Source: Viscum album
Taxonomy: Eukaryota > Streptophyta > Magnoliopsida > Santalales > Viscaceae
Direction: 5' to 3'
NCBI GenBank assembly: GCA_963277665.1
Contig: OY728122.1
Location: forward strand, 2,123,520,024 to 2,123,584,023
Length of the DNA: 64,000 nucleotides
Made by a program: the position numbers and the translations under genes. The notes under the pieces are model-generated. The model was not told the DNA's origin. It did not search any database and saw nothing but the letters and a program-made list of their open reading frames with translations. Below, piece by piece: positions 33,462 through 43,925 of the stretch. The first letter of the stretch is position 1. Each line of letters opens with the position of its first letter.

Positions 33462-35386
33462 ATATTTTGAAAAAATTTCAGGGAAGGTATTTTTAGATTG
33501 TATTGGGGTTAGAAAATTCTTTAAAAAAATATAAAAAAACAAATAGAAAAAAAATATATGATGCTTGTGCTTTTTGTCAATATATTTCTTCCTATTGTGT
33601 GTTATGAACTTTAAAGTCTTAATTTATTCTCTTTTTAGATAATTTTATTGTTTTTCACTACTGAAATTATTGTTTGGTAACTTTTCTTTTGAGTTTTGTG
33701 AAATATTTGTTTCATTGTGGAATTTTATTTTATTTTTTTTAAATAATGTAATTTCAAGGGGAGTAGAGTCAACATAATGATGTTTATTGTGTCTATTGTT
33801 CCAAAAATGGGAACACTACTTGGTAGTGTGTCTATAACGTGGCAGATCAACCATATAAATATGAAGAAAACATTTACTTTTATGAACTTGAACCCAATCA
33901 TTACTCAAAACCGGAACAAATATTGTCAAAAAAAATTCTAAATTTGATGAACATTACGAATCTCATGAAGCCAGAAAGAAAAATCTACAAATGATGCATT
34001 ATATTTACAAAAAAAATAAAAACAAAAAATAAAAGAAACAATGAATTTTATAGTTTGGAATATTTTTATGTAAAGCATGAGGAAGCGAGTGGGGATGATA
34101 TGTAACAACAATCTTTTTATTGAGAAGAATCTAAATCTAAAGAAGAAAAAAATATAGTAGTAGCCAACATTCTAAATGAAAAAATAACCCTAACGAATAT
34201 GTTAAAAAAATTAAAGGGAATTGAGTAGTAAAATATTTAGATTCAACTATATGAGACTCAAGATCAATTCCCCATTCTCTACATGATTTCATGTCTTGAA
34301 AAGGTTCACTATTATTGGAGTTTTGAAAATTTGATTGTCTAGGTAAAGGATAATCTTAAAATTGGAATGTTGGATGTTAAAAAATCATCAACCTTTCTTC
34401 CTGAAATTTTAAACATTGAACCTGAACATGAAGTTATGTATACTTTGTAAAAGAATAATAAACTTTAAATCATTTAATTTGAAATTATTAACCCTATGTT
34501 GAAAAAATTCCTTGTAAATTTTGACACATTAAACAAAACAAAATTGAATTAAATTCTGATGAAGAGGAAGAGGGGATTTTTTTTGAATAAAAATTAATTT
34601 ATGAGCATTCACTTCCCTGTTCTTATATTAATTTTCTTTCTAAAAACCATCTCATTGAGATAAAAAAAAGAGTGTTGACCAACCTAGGGAGAATTGTTTA
34701 AATTTGAACAATTTGGAATTTGAAATTCTTGAAGCTGAAATGAATAATTCCCCTCCTAAAATTAAACTAGAATAATCAATAGAATTTATTTGAGAAAATT
34801 AACTTTTTGAATGTGAACTTAAAGGATATGTGGATCACACACTTATTGATTCATGAATAATTGATTTTTCAAAATTAGTGTTTGATAAATTTTTTTCGAT
34901 GAGGAATTGTTTGATAATATTTATAACTTGTTAAAACCTGAGTTTTTAAATGAACAAAAAATTAACTCTTCCCAAATTTTATAAGTCTTCCTCAATTGAG
35001 TTGTGTGTTGAACCTTTTTGTGTTCCTTCGAGTTAATTTGAAGAGAATCCCTTATTGAGTGTTAATTTTGAAACTTCACAAGTCTCTCTTAAAAAACCTC
35101 TTCATGAACTTGTTAGGAAGAACTCTGACCCTATAACCACTAATAACAACCTTTCGATGACTTTTAATTACATGGAGAACTTTGAATATAATGCCACACC
35201 TTTAGAAGGGCCGATTTCACTTCTCTCTCTACAATAAAATTCTAGATTTGTTAAAACTGAGATAATTCTAGTTGGGTACAACACACCTGACAAGATTGAC
35301 CCTTATGAATCATTTTTCATTTATGAGATTGAAAGGCTCTTGAAAGATATTTAGGTAGTTCTTTCTTTTTTACTTGAACCAAAAAA
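33462..35386 (+). pseudogene. LARD internal region with decayed, unrecognised coding text (unit A)
   Basis: From about 33780 the text reads as a hydrophilic Glu/Asn/Lys-rich protein broken by stops and shifts. Phrases such as SSTFLPEILNIEPEHEVMYTL (about 34390), HTLIDS (about 34840), and a final open stretch 35055-35237 recur at the same places in unit B, so they predate the duplication. A DSG triplet in LIDSGIIDFSE, seen in unit B, hints at a retroviral-type protease but nothing else supports this. I do not recognise a family. Confidence 0.35.
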
Positions 35387-35829
35387 TTTATCAGGGTGAG
35401 TGAATAGTTGAGTAAGCCAATTGTTTCTTGGAGATGGTACTATTTTATCCCAATTTAGTTGATGAAATCTCTATGATATCAAATTTATTTAGAGTGGGTT
35501 TATTCATAGATATTGGATCAATTTTGTTTAGTTCTAACCTGATATATTATAAGAATTTGGTTAAAAGGTCCATACATATGTAATGTGATCAGGCAAGGAA
35601 ATCTATGATGGGTTATGCCTTGGTTCTATCAAGTATAGGTAAGGATATCCCGCAATAGGTTAATAAGAAGCTAGATGATTTTGATTTAGAAGGGTGGGTT
35701 AAAGAGGGTCAGTCTTCTCTAGTCCTATTTTCATTATGTAATATAAAGAAACTATTATTATTCTTCCTATATAAAACCCCATGGAATTATAATCCCTCTG
35801 GTCTAAAAGATCAGAAGACTTTTCTTATA
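35387..35829 (+). pseudogene. 5'-truncated copy of the unknown coding remnant
   Basis: Matches 20655-21097. The start codon equivalent is at 35434, but stops now interrupt the frame (for example TAA near 35581). Sequence corresponding to 20160-20654 is missing because the duplication began inside the gene remnant. Confidence 0.6.
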
Positions 35830-35868
35830 TTTGGTCATTTGGGTCACCAAATGACCCAAATGACCAAA
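35830..35868. repeat. Perfect 17 bp inverted repeat, 5 base loop
   Basis: TTTGGTCATTTGGGTCA (35830-35846), loop CCAAA, then TGACCCAAATGACCAAA (35852-35868). Unit A has only the left arm in imperfect form. Confidence 0.95.
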
Positions 35869-35940
35869 GTTCCTTGAGTCACCAAATGACCCAATTGACC
35901 AAATGACCCAAATGACCCAAATGACCCAAATGACCAAATG
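35830..35940 (+). other. Patchwork filler replacing about 200 bp of unit A sequence
   Basis: Where unit A has about 200 bases (roughly 21100-21290), unit B has a filler made of repeated ATGACCCAA pieces, an inverted copy of the left flank, and AAGTTCCTTGAGT (35867-35879), which also occurs about 109 bases downstream (35976-35988). The open minus-strand frame here (GSFGSFGSFG) is the translation of this repeat, not a gene. Confidence 0.85.
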
Positions 35941-36496
35941 ATATTTTGGTTATGCTTATTCCTCATTAATTCCCCAAGTTCCTTGAGTTTGTTATGTGAT
36001 GCTAGATTTATGATGAGATTTGGTTTTGATGTATTAGACATTGGGATACCATGGGTAGGTGTGTGGGTAATTAGAATGTGTGTTAAAAGAATTTAGTTTG
36101 TGCACTAGATAGTGCTCAGATTTATTTTTTATAGAATCACCATGAGTTAGTATTCCAGGAGAGAGCTCTTAAGTTACCTTCCATTCGATCTTTTGACCCA
36201 ATGTAGGAGCTATGTTTTTCTATCTTGAGGCAAGTATTTAATTGGAACATTTCTTTCATTATTATGAGATTTTATAAATTGGTTGACCTTTCCATATAGT
36301 ATTTTTGGTGTTCTTGGGATTTTATTTACTTTTTAGAGTTTTGAGTTAGATGTTTTAATAATTATTTGAGCTTGGAGGAGAATTATTCTTTCCTTATATA
36401 ACTTATGGAGATGAAAATTTTTGGTGATATAATTACTCCTGGGTGTGTATATCTTTTAACTTTCTATTTTATATGAATTAAAAATGGTGGGGAGAC
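35941..36496 (+). other. Non-coding stretch before the Y LTR (unit B)
   Basis: Parallel to about 21290-21841 in unit A, ending in the purine-rich GGTGGGGAGAC. No gene seen. Confidence 0.55.
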
Positions 36497-38082
36497 AGAT
36501 ATTATGTACCAGTTTTCTTATAGATATACATTTTTTGGTTCTTTTTAGGTCCAAAAGGGGTCAAGATACCTTAGGAGGGGGGTGAATCAAGGTATGGATA
36601 TTCTGTTTTGAAATTGTTAATGCCCTACAAGATCTTGATCTCTTTATTATAAGGGTCCCTTAGTTTTCTCTTTAGTTTTTATATTTCTCTTTTACTTTAT
36701 AACATTATCATATGATGAAACATAGAAATTAAATAAGGAAAGAAAGAATAAGCACATATAGATTTTATTTAATTTTCTCTCACCAGACTACATCCAAGGA
36801 GCATTCAACGGCAATGTGCTGATGTACTTACTACCAAATTAGGGTTCGGGCTAGATGACTTCTATACCCAGGCTCACTACCTTTACAATTTTTAGTGTTA
36901 GATCAATTATTTCCCGAGGTTCCCTCCCTAAATATTTTTCGACGTCTCACTTATAGTGTAAATGATCTCATAATTCATCTTTCATTGCCCACTACTCTGG
37001 AAAGGATCCACACATAGTTTATGGACCTATAGATCACTTCATTATAAATAATGAATGAATCCTCAATTGTATGTAGATGCTCAGTTGAAGTTATTTCTTG
37101 TATGAAAATAAACTTTTATAAAAACACCTATATCCATCACTAACACTTTCTAGACAACTGGAATAGAACTCTCTTTGTTGTATAAATAGCAATTACCTCC
37201 ACATTGGCATGATCTTCAAGAGATGCCAAGTCTTACATTCACTATCTTAAATGTAGAAGTGAATGAACTCCTTATGAAAGTATTATCTAATAGTGAAGAC
37301 CCTCTTTCTTATTCTTCTTCGTAATTTTGATATGACAATGATACTTATCATAGGGTAATATAGGAATGTATCACCTTGTGAAATTCTCTAGTTTGATACC
37401 CCCTTATAGGAGACTCTAGTGCATAGCCCCTTACGTGAGATCCTGGCGCATACCTATAAAACTCTAGATTTTTTTGAGATGTATCGAGATCATTTATAGG
37501 TAATATTTTTCATATTGTTGATTATTTTTCATTTGGGTTTTAACTTGGTGTTTGTTTGGGTGAAATTTTGAAATAGTGGATAAAAGAGTATAATGTACAG
37601 TTGGCATGCGATTTTCCCTAACTGTGCACTCTGGCCTAGTAAACTGTGCAACCCTAGACATAGGGGTTTTGAATAGCTAGCACACTATTTTTAAAACTAT
37701 GCACCCTAAAAGGATAAATCAGTCACACCCCCCCCCCCCAGAATTGGTTCACGGTGAAGGCGCACAGCTAGAGAAAATAGTGTTCCCGGAGCAGCAAACC
37801 ATGCATACAGAATTTTAATCCCCCGAATTTTATTTAACGATTTATTGAGACCTTGTATTATACCCTAAAATTCTCTATCTCAACCCATAATCATTTTCTA
37901 TCGATTCCATAGCCTCTCGGAGGGATTCCAAGGCCCTCTAAGCACCATTCTTGGCAATTCGATGCTTGGTTGGCTGATCTACACCTCTTTCTATATTTGG
38001 TTTCTTCCCGATTTATTTATCATCTCTCTCCCATTCTCCTTCCATTATTTTTTTGGGTTGTTTCCTTTATATATATATATAC

Positions 38083-38098
38083 AGAGAGAGAGAGAGAG
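38083..38098. repeat. GA microsatellite, unit B only
   Basis: A run of GA/AG dinucleotides follows a TA run. Unit A has only the TA run at this place, so the GA tract arose after the duplication. Confidence 0.85.
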
Positions 38099-38204
38099 AT
38101 TTTATTAATCTAGATCTAGGATTTTTTTATCAAGATCTAGATTTAATAGATCTCATTTTGTTGATCGAGGAACTAGGTTGCAGATCTAGATAGTGTTCTT
38201 CATC

Positions 38205-38218
38205 ACATTCTTGATTAA
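38205..38218 (+). repeat. LINE target site duplication, left
   Basis: ACATTCTTGATTAA, repeated exactly at 43912-43925. Unit A has the single unoccupied site (ACATTCTTGACTAT, 23522-23535). Confidence 0.95.
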
Positions 38219-38298
38219 TCATCATCATAAAATTATATATTTATTCAAAGGAGAGAATACAGGACACAAAAGAGCAAGAGAACAAAGCAACACCGGGC

Positions 38299-41200
38299 TT
38301 AGGGGGGTCTAAAATAATAGAGACCAAGGGCGTCCCCTCGAATTAAATTCACACCCTCAGGCTTCAAGGTGGTGGAATTGGGGAGGCAGGTGACATCGGA
38401 ACCAGGAGTAGCTAGGGAAGCAAGAAAATATTCTGCTTTATTCTCCTCTCTCTAGGTGTGAGTTACCTTAATGTTACTACTCATTAGCACTTTACATCTC
38501 CAGATTATGTACGTGATAGACTATGGGATGGAACCTTTACCCAACAGGGAGTCATGGATGATCCTCGAGTCCATTTCCACTTGGGATATTTCTATATTTT
38601 TCTGGATACATAGATTAAAGTCTGTGAGAACTGCCTTGGCCTCCACCTCAAGAGCATTTCAATTACCAAAATGAGCTGTGAAGGTAAGGAGCACACTCCT
38701 GCCTGAGTTACGAACCAAGCCTCCACCTCACATGATACCTGAGATAAAAGAGACGTCTATGTTAAGATTTAAACCGTCTGCTGGAGGATTCCACCTTATC
38801 CACTGCCCCTGTGTTCTGTCCATGATAGAAGGATCCGTGTCGGGGCACACCTGTAGCATGCACAGTGAGGGAGCATCCTACAAATTCTTAAGGAGGGTGA
38901 CCATGTCACTAAGTAGGCACTTGGTTCTCACAATAATAGATCTCCCTATTTAAAATTGCCCCTCAAATCTAGCCTTGTTGCGGGCCTGCCAAAGACACCA
39001 GCATCTAGCACTAAGGACCATGGACTGTGCCATCCTCTCCAGACCTTTCTCTGGTGGTCCTTGAAACCACCTCTCGAAGAAAGAATCCCCATGTAGCTCA
39101 TTAGAGGAGACCGCTGTGAAGATGCCAAAGCACTCACACATAGCCTGAGCCCATTCCCCTTCAAAGAAAATATGGTTCAGGCTCTCTTCACTTTTATTGC
39201 TGCAACATTAGCACCAGGAGTCTAAACGAATTCCCATATTCTTGATGCTCTCATCAGATGGAATCACCATGTTCCTTATTCTCCATATGAGAAAGTTGTA
39301 TTTCTATGGGAATTTATTGCACTGTGCTAAATCATTCCAGGTAACCTGTTGTGCCTAAGGGTTAGAGATCCTACGGAAGTCCTTTGTGTTGAACTTACCT
39401 GAGTGTGATGGGGAAAACAGGCACTTGTCTGATTCCGAATTGATCAGGATAGAGCTGAATATTTCTTTCGGATTATTTTCCAGCACCTCCTCGATGAAAT
39501 CTGGATACAGGCTCGCCTCCTTGAATGTAATCATAGGGGCCGGACACCCCGGGAAGCCCAGCACAGAACTAACCCAGTTGTATTTCCAGAAGAGGATGTT
39601 ACCTTCTCCCACGATCAAGTGGGAGTGATGTTGATGACTCGAAACCAGAGGATAAATCTGATTCCACAAGGGGGATCCCTAGACATTACCAGTATCGGGA
39701 TTACAAGTTTAATTGTGGTACATGGTCCTCCCCCAGAGAGTTTGTTTCTCCAAGATCTCCCAAGCCATCTTTCCAGGCATACATTGCACAGTGGCTGCGA
39801 CACTCCTAGCATTAATGCTCCCTTCTTGGATAGGTCGGTCCATCCTGTCCCAAGAGACCTAGTGTCTCCTCCCCTCCGAAAGTGCATCCCAAAGGAAACC
39901 AGCCAGTACCCTATCTATAGCTTTGATAACTCCTTTTGGAACTACAGTAGAAGCCATAGCATGCACTGGGATGGCTGCCATAACACTATTGATCAGTGCA
40001 ATACACCCCCCGAAGGATAAAAAGTGGGTTTTCCAATTGAGAACTCACCCTATGATCCTAATCACCACCTGAACAAAGTCCCGAACACGCAATCTTTCTG
40101 ATGATATTGGAGAACCCAGGTACTCCATCGAGAAGGAGCCTGGCTGCATGCCCATTCTACTGCACAAGGCAGAGACCTGCCTTGCCGCACATTTTCTAGA
40201 AATATACAGGTTTCTTTTGGAATAGTTTTTCATCTGACCACTCCAGTAACAATACTCCTTTAGGATCATGTTGATAGCATTCACAGACCACTTACCTGCA
40301 TTCTAGAATATAATTGTGTCATCTGCAAACATTAGGTGGGAGATATAAGGGAGGTTCCTTCTCCAACGAAAGGGAAATATACTACCATTGAAGATTCCTC
40401 TATTAATGATCCTTCTTAGAGTGTCCTGCATAAGAATGAATATGCTTGGGGAAATCAGATCACCTTGTCTTAAGCCCCATTCTGAACTATCGTATGCCTT
40501 GTTCATGTCCAGCTTAATGACCATGTTGGATCCATGAGACCTGTGATTCAGGTCCCGTTCCATTTCCTGTTCCAGAGTGATAGCCCCCTGAATGGAATGC
40601 CCCCTCACTAAGTCATGTTGCTCAATAGAGATCCACCTTGGAAGAAACATGGCCAACCAAGTGTGGATAATGCTTGAGAGGACCATGTACGTAAAGTTAC
40701 ATATGCTCACAGGGAGATAATGGAGGAGGGAGGAGGGATCCTTCACCTTCGGTATAAGAACCAAGGTCATGGCACTGGAAACACGTGGGACAGCTCCTCC
40801 GTAAAAGAAATCCCAAATTGCAGAGACAATTTCCTTCTTAACAACTTCCCACGAGGCTCTGTAAAATGACCCAGGAAAACAATCAGGACCCGGTGCACTA
40901 TTCGGATTGAGACTCATCATGGTTGTATGGATCTCATGCTTATCTGGAGTCCCTTCCATGCAGGCGTTGTCCTCGGAAGAAACTCTATTCAGGATTACAT
41001 CCAATAGATCAGCACCTCCGCTTGGATACCCGCCAATCATTCTTAGACCATCAAAGATATCTTCAAATAAGGATCAAGCCATACCACTCACAAGATCTCT
41101 GTCATCAGTGAAAGTACCATCATCCAACATGATATTGGGTTTGATTGTCCATCTTTTCCCTCTGATACATGCATGAAAAAAAAAGATGTGTTATTGTCGC

Positions 41201-42251
41201 CCTCATGCAACCACTTAATCCTTGATTTCTCCTAGTCCATAAGCTCTTGTCTGAGAAGCATATCTGTCATACAATTCTTCTTGGATGAAAGAATTTCAAA
41301 GATCGAGTCATCCCAAGCTTCCTCCAAGTCACCCTCCAGATGCTCGATATCTTGTTTGAGGATGTCCATCTCTTGGTCAATAGATGTGAGGTCCCCTTCC
41401 CATGCCTGAAGCCTCTGTTTTAGCCACCTGAGTTTGTTATGAATAGCCACCCAGTAGAGGCCTTACACCGGATCCCCCCATGATGTCCTAACTAGAATAT
41501 GAAACTCTGGATTACGATTCTAGTGATCATAAATCCTAAACTGCTCCTGGTAATCATGTGTGAGAACTAGAGACAACAGCAGTGGTGAATGGTCAAATAT
41601 CCCACGGATTAGGTGGTTTACCTTGGCATTCGTAAATGTTGGGATCGCATGAAGGTTATCAAGACATCTCTCAAGTCGGTTCTAGCAGCTTCTGTTTCCT
41701 CTTTGGTTATTACACAACGTAAATTGATCCCTGGAGTACCCCAAGCCCATAAGACCTTTATTGGCCATGAACTGGACAAAGTTCATGCTAGCTTGGCGTG
41801 GGAACACCCCACGACCCTTCCACTCAGCTGGCTCAGTGATGATGTTAAAGTCGCCTCCTACTATCCAATGATCCTCTCCGAGGTCGAAAGCATATAGTTC
41901 TTGCCACATATTTCCTCTTCTCGGGTAGTCACAGCTTCCATAAACAAAGGATGCAAAGAATGTGTGTTGGCCTGTTTTCACCCTCGTAGAAATAAACTGG
42001 TCCCCCGCCTGGGTCAGATCCAACGTAACCTCTCTATTCCATAAAATCCAAATGTGCTGGTTGGTTAGATCCTCCTGCATGGACTCCTACATATTGATCC
42101 TGTAATTGAACTGTTTCATTTTTCTCAGGTTCTGTTTATGTTCCAAAACCACTGCAATGAGAGCATTGTGTTTCTTGATCTTAGAAGCCAAGAAGTCTGT
42201 TTTAATCCTCTCCCCGAGTCCTCAAGAATTCCATATAATGATTAGTATCAT
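38299..42251 (-). pseudogene. LINE ORF2: endonuclease, reverse transcriptase, RNase H
   Basis: About 1317 codons, usual for plant L1. Start at Met 42251 (MILIIIWNS, then a TGA, GLGER). APE-type endonuclease: IVGGDFNII and EPAEWKGRG near 41950, and YSRDQFTLCNNQRG near 41730. A frameshift lies between 41232 and 41040. The rest is one frame. Reverse transcriptase: LNPNSAPGPDCFPGSFY (about 40900), GLRQGDLISPSIF, and catalytic FADDTIIF ending at 40303. A zinc-binding region follows around 39300-38950. RNase H begins WNPPADGLNLNIDVSF at 38793 and keeps Asp (NID), Glu (LEVEAKA) and Asp (EMDSRII). It has TAG at 38454-38452 and ends at TAA 38301-38299. It would nick target DNA and prime cDNA synthesis there. 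Confidence 0.9.
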
Positions 42252-42349
42252 TAGTACAACTTCTACCCATCTTTGGCCCCAGGTGACTTGGTCTCAAGCG
42301 AGAAGGAGCATCTCTCCCGATTCTGAGTCCTTTGTAACTTTACCTTCGA

Positions 42350-43873
42350 TCAAGTGCACACCCCCGAACTATGGTCCGTGAGTACTGGGGGAGATGAGTA
42401 CAAGTGAGAATGAAACTTGAGGGTCTTCCCTCTCACCGCACATAGAGACACGGACATTGGACGTTTGCCCTTATCCTGCAGAGCCTGACTTACCATCTCC
42501 ACTGGCCTAGAATAACCATCCACATGCTTGGCAGAAACCATATTCGACAAGAGTGAGGGAAAAAAGGACATACCTCCAACCTCAGGCCGCCCTGCACCTT
42601 TGGGAAGCTCCATTGGAACCTGAAAGGACACCGCCAGGGGCTCCGACAGGCCAGTGGGAGTCCGCAAAAATAATTCCCGAAGACCACCCAACGAAAGCAA
42701 CTGGCTGGGACCAAATATCCATCCAACAAATGTTGCAAACCAAGCAGGGGGGTCCCTATTAGAACGGGAACTCAGAGCCTCACTGGACAAGGCGACGCCA
42801 GCTCGATAGGAGGAGCAGGAAATGCACTCAGAAAACCTCGGATCTGGAGAAGACACCTCAACATGAAGAATCGGCTAGATGCTAGAGGGCCCAGCCATCC
42901 CACGGACTGGGACATCACGCCCCGGGTTGGGCAAAGCCTCTGGGCGGAAACCTCCTTGGCGACGCCGCTTACACGACTGCCAGGAGTTCCCTTGGAGGAG
43001 AGAAGAAGCACAGAACCTGGGGAACACAGGGTACACTACGTTTTGAGACCACATCACTGAACCTTGAACCTTCAGGGAAAGCTTCTCGGGAATTGGATAG
43101 GACATGTCTAACTCCATGCACATTTGGCCAACCGATAGATCCGCACTGCACCAGGTACTCTCATCGACACAGAGGAAACCCCCAAGGGAATCTCCTATAG
43201 CTTTGAGGAGATCCCCGTTCTGAAAAGGCAGAGGGAGCCCAGGTAAACTGATCCATACCGTAGCCTTCGGACTCTCCTTGCCTTTGTGTGCCTCCAACGA
43301 CCACCGCGCCAGACTAAAATGACATCGACCCACTCGGCAGGGAGCTCTACACCAATCATGGAGAAAATCTTTCTCCGAGAAGAAAACCATGCAAAAGGAG
43401 AGGCGATGGACAGCCGATATACACCCCGGGGCCTGCCGCCCCCAGGAATCCACCCAGCATTTGAAAACCTGAACAGGTGGCTTTTCCGCCCCAAAACGAG
43501 CCACTAGAGTCCATTTCAAGCCAGCCACAGCCTCGTCGAACGCCGCTGCAGATACGTCTATGGACAGGCCAGAACCATCCCGCAAAACCAAAGGAGTCAC
43601 CCGGGGAGCCTCTGGGAAACAGGGTTTCTGGGAGACGCAGGACGGGCCGCGCAACGCCTCCTTGAAGGAAACCGTAGGCCTTCAAAGACTGATAGGGCAA
43701 CCGACATCCTCCAGAGGACAAGAAGGACCGCCGGTAGCGAGGCTCCATCCAGGGATGAAGGTTTCTAGTGCCAAAATCTCCGGCTGAAGGCACGCGACAG
43801 GAAGAGAAACGGTCAGAGAATTTTGAATATCTGCCGGCGCGATAGGTGCGTTGTTTTGCACAGCGAATACCAT
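42350..43873 (-). pseudogene. LINE ORF1, DUF4283-type RNA-binding protein
   Basis: Start chosen at MVFAVQNNAPIAPADIQNS (43873), the first Met inside the element; an upstream Met at 43915 lies in the target duplication. One frame runs 507 codons to the end at 42350, broken by stops at 43684-43682 and 42877-42875. The middle (about 43600-43080) has the DUF4283 pattern of plant L1 ORF1 proteins: WTLVARFGAEKPP, then CHFSLARWS, VWISLPGLPLPF, and MCMELDMSYPIPEKL. The zinc-knuckle segment normally next is poorly preserved (VFPRFCASS). Such proteins bind LINE RNA and escort it in the cytoplasm. The 169-codon C-terminal part has low similarity to anything I know. Confidence 0.85.
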
Positions 43874-43911
43874 CTTTTTTAGTGGTTTATTAGGGTCATT
43901 ACATGTGATGT

Positions 43912-43925
43912 ACATTCTTGATTAA
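43912..43925 (+). repeat. LINE target site duplication, right
   Basis: ACATTCTTGATTAA, identical to 38205-38218, followed by CCCACTTCAAATTAG as in unit A. Confidence 0.95.

Larger units (their letters stand above)
20655..35386 (+). repeat. Unit A of a 14.7 kb tandem segmental duplication
   Basis: From TTTATCAGGGTGAGTGAATAG the sequence is matched, in order, by 35387-55743, with a constant offset of 14732 at the start. Content: right part of the unknown coding remnant, the LTR, primer site, gag and protease of gypsy element Y, and the left 7.9 kb of a LARD-like element. By eye about nine bases in ten agree. The right edge at 35386 is the duplication junction. Confidence 0.93.
27506..35386 (+). 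mobile_element. Left part of LARD-like LTR element, unit A copy (cut by the junction)
   Basis: Contains a 5' LTR (27506-33461) enlarged by an internal tandem duplication, and the first 1.9 kb of the internal region. It ends at the segmental junction 35386, so it has no 3' LTR of its own. No gag, reverse transcriptase or integrase motifs are visible, hence the large retrotransposon derivative label. Confidence 0.75.
36497..38218 (+). mobile_element. Y LTR, unit B, left part (up to the LINE)
   Basis: Parallel to 21842-23530. Differences from A include a poly-C run near 37730 and a GA microsatellite at 38083-38098. Contains GAGGGGGGTGAATC near 36577. The LTR continues after the LINE at 43912. 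Confidence 0.5.
38219..43911 (-). mobile_element. L1-type LINE, 5.7 kb, nearly full length
   Basis: Non-LTR retrotransposon on the minus strand, bounded by a perfect 14 bp target duplication. ORF1 starts 38 bases from the 5' end and ORF2 runs to about 80 bases from the 3' end. Its base composition is clearly richer in G and C than its surroundings. ORF1 has two in-frame stops; ORF2 has one frameshift and a few stops, so it is dead but recent in look. The 3' end carries AATAAA (38245-38240 on the minus strand) and finishes in TGATGATGA rather than a long poly(A). Confidence 0.95.

Noticed and set aside
20655..35386. Reading units A and B as two independent insertions of one very large retroelement
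   Set aside because: Unit edges lack LTR ends and target duplications, they cut through a coding remnant and a LARD, and both units share the same nested insertion. A tandem duplication explains all of this.
35844..36041. Minus-strand frame with GSFGSFG repeats
   Set aside because: Comes from the ATGACCCAA filler, a repair scar. Unit A has no such frame.
42863..43787. Several plus-strand frames across the LINE ORF1 region
   Set aside because: They are opposite-strand shadows of ORF1, which has the recognisable DUF4283 pattern on the minus strand.
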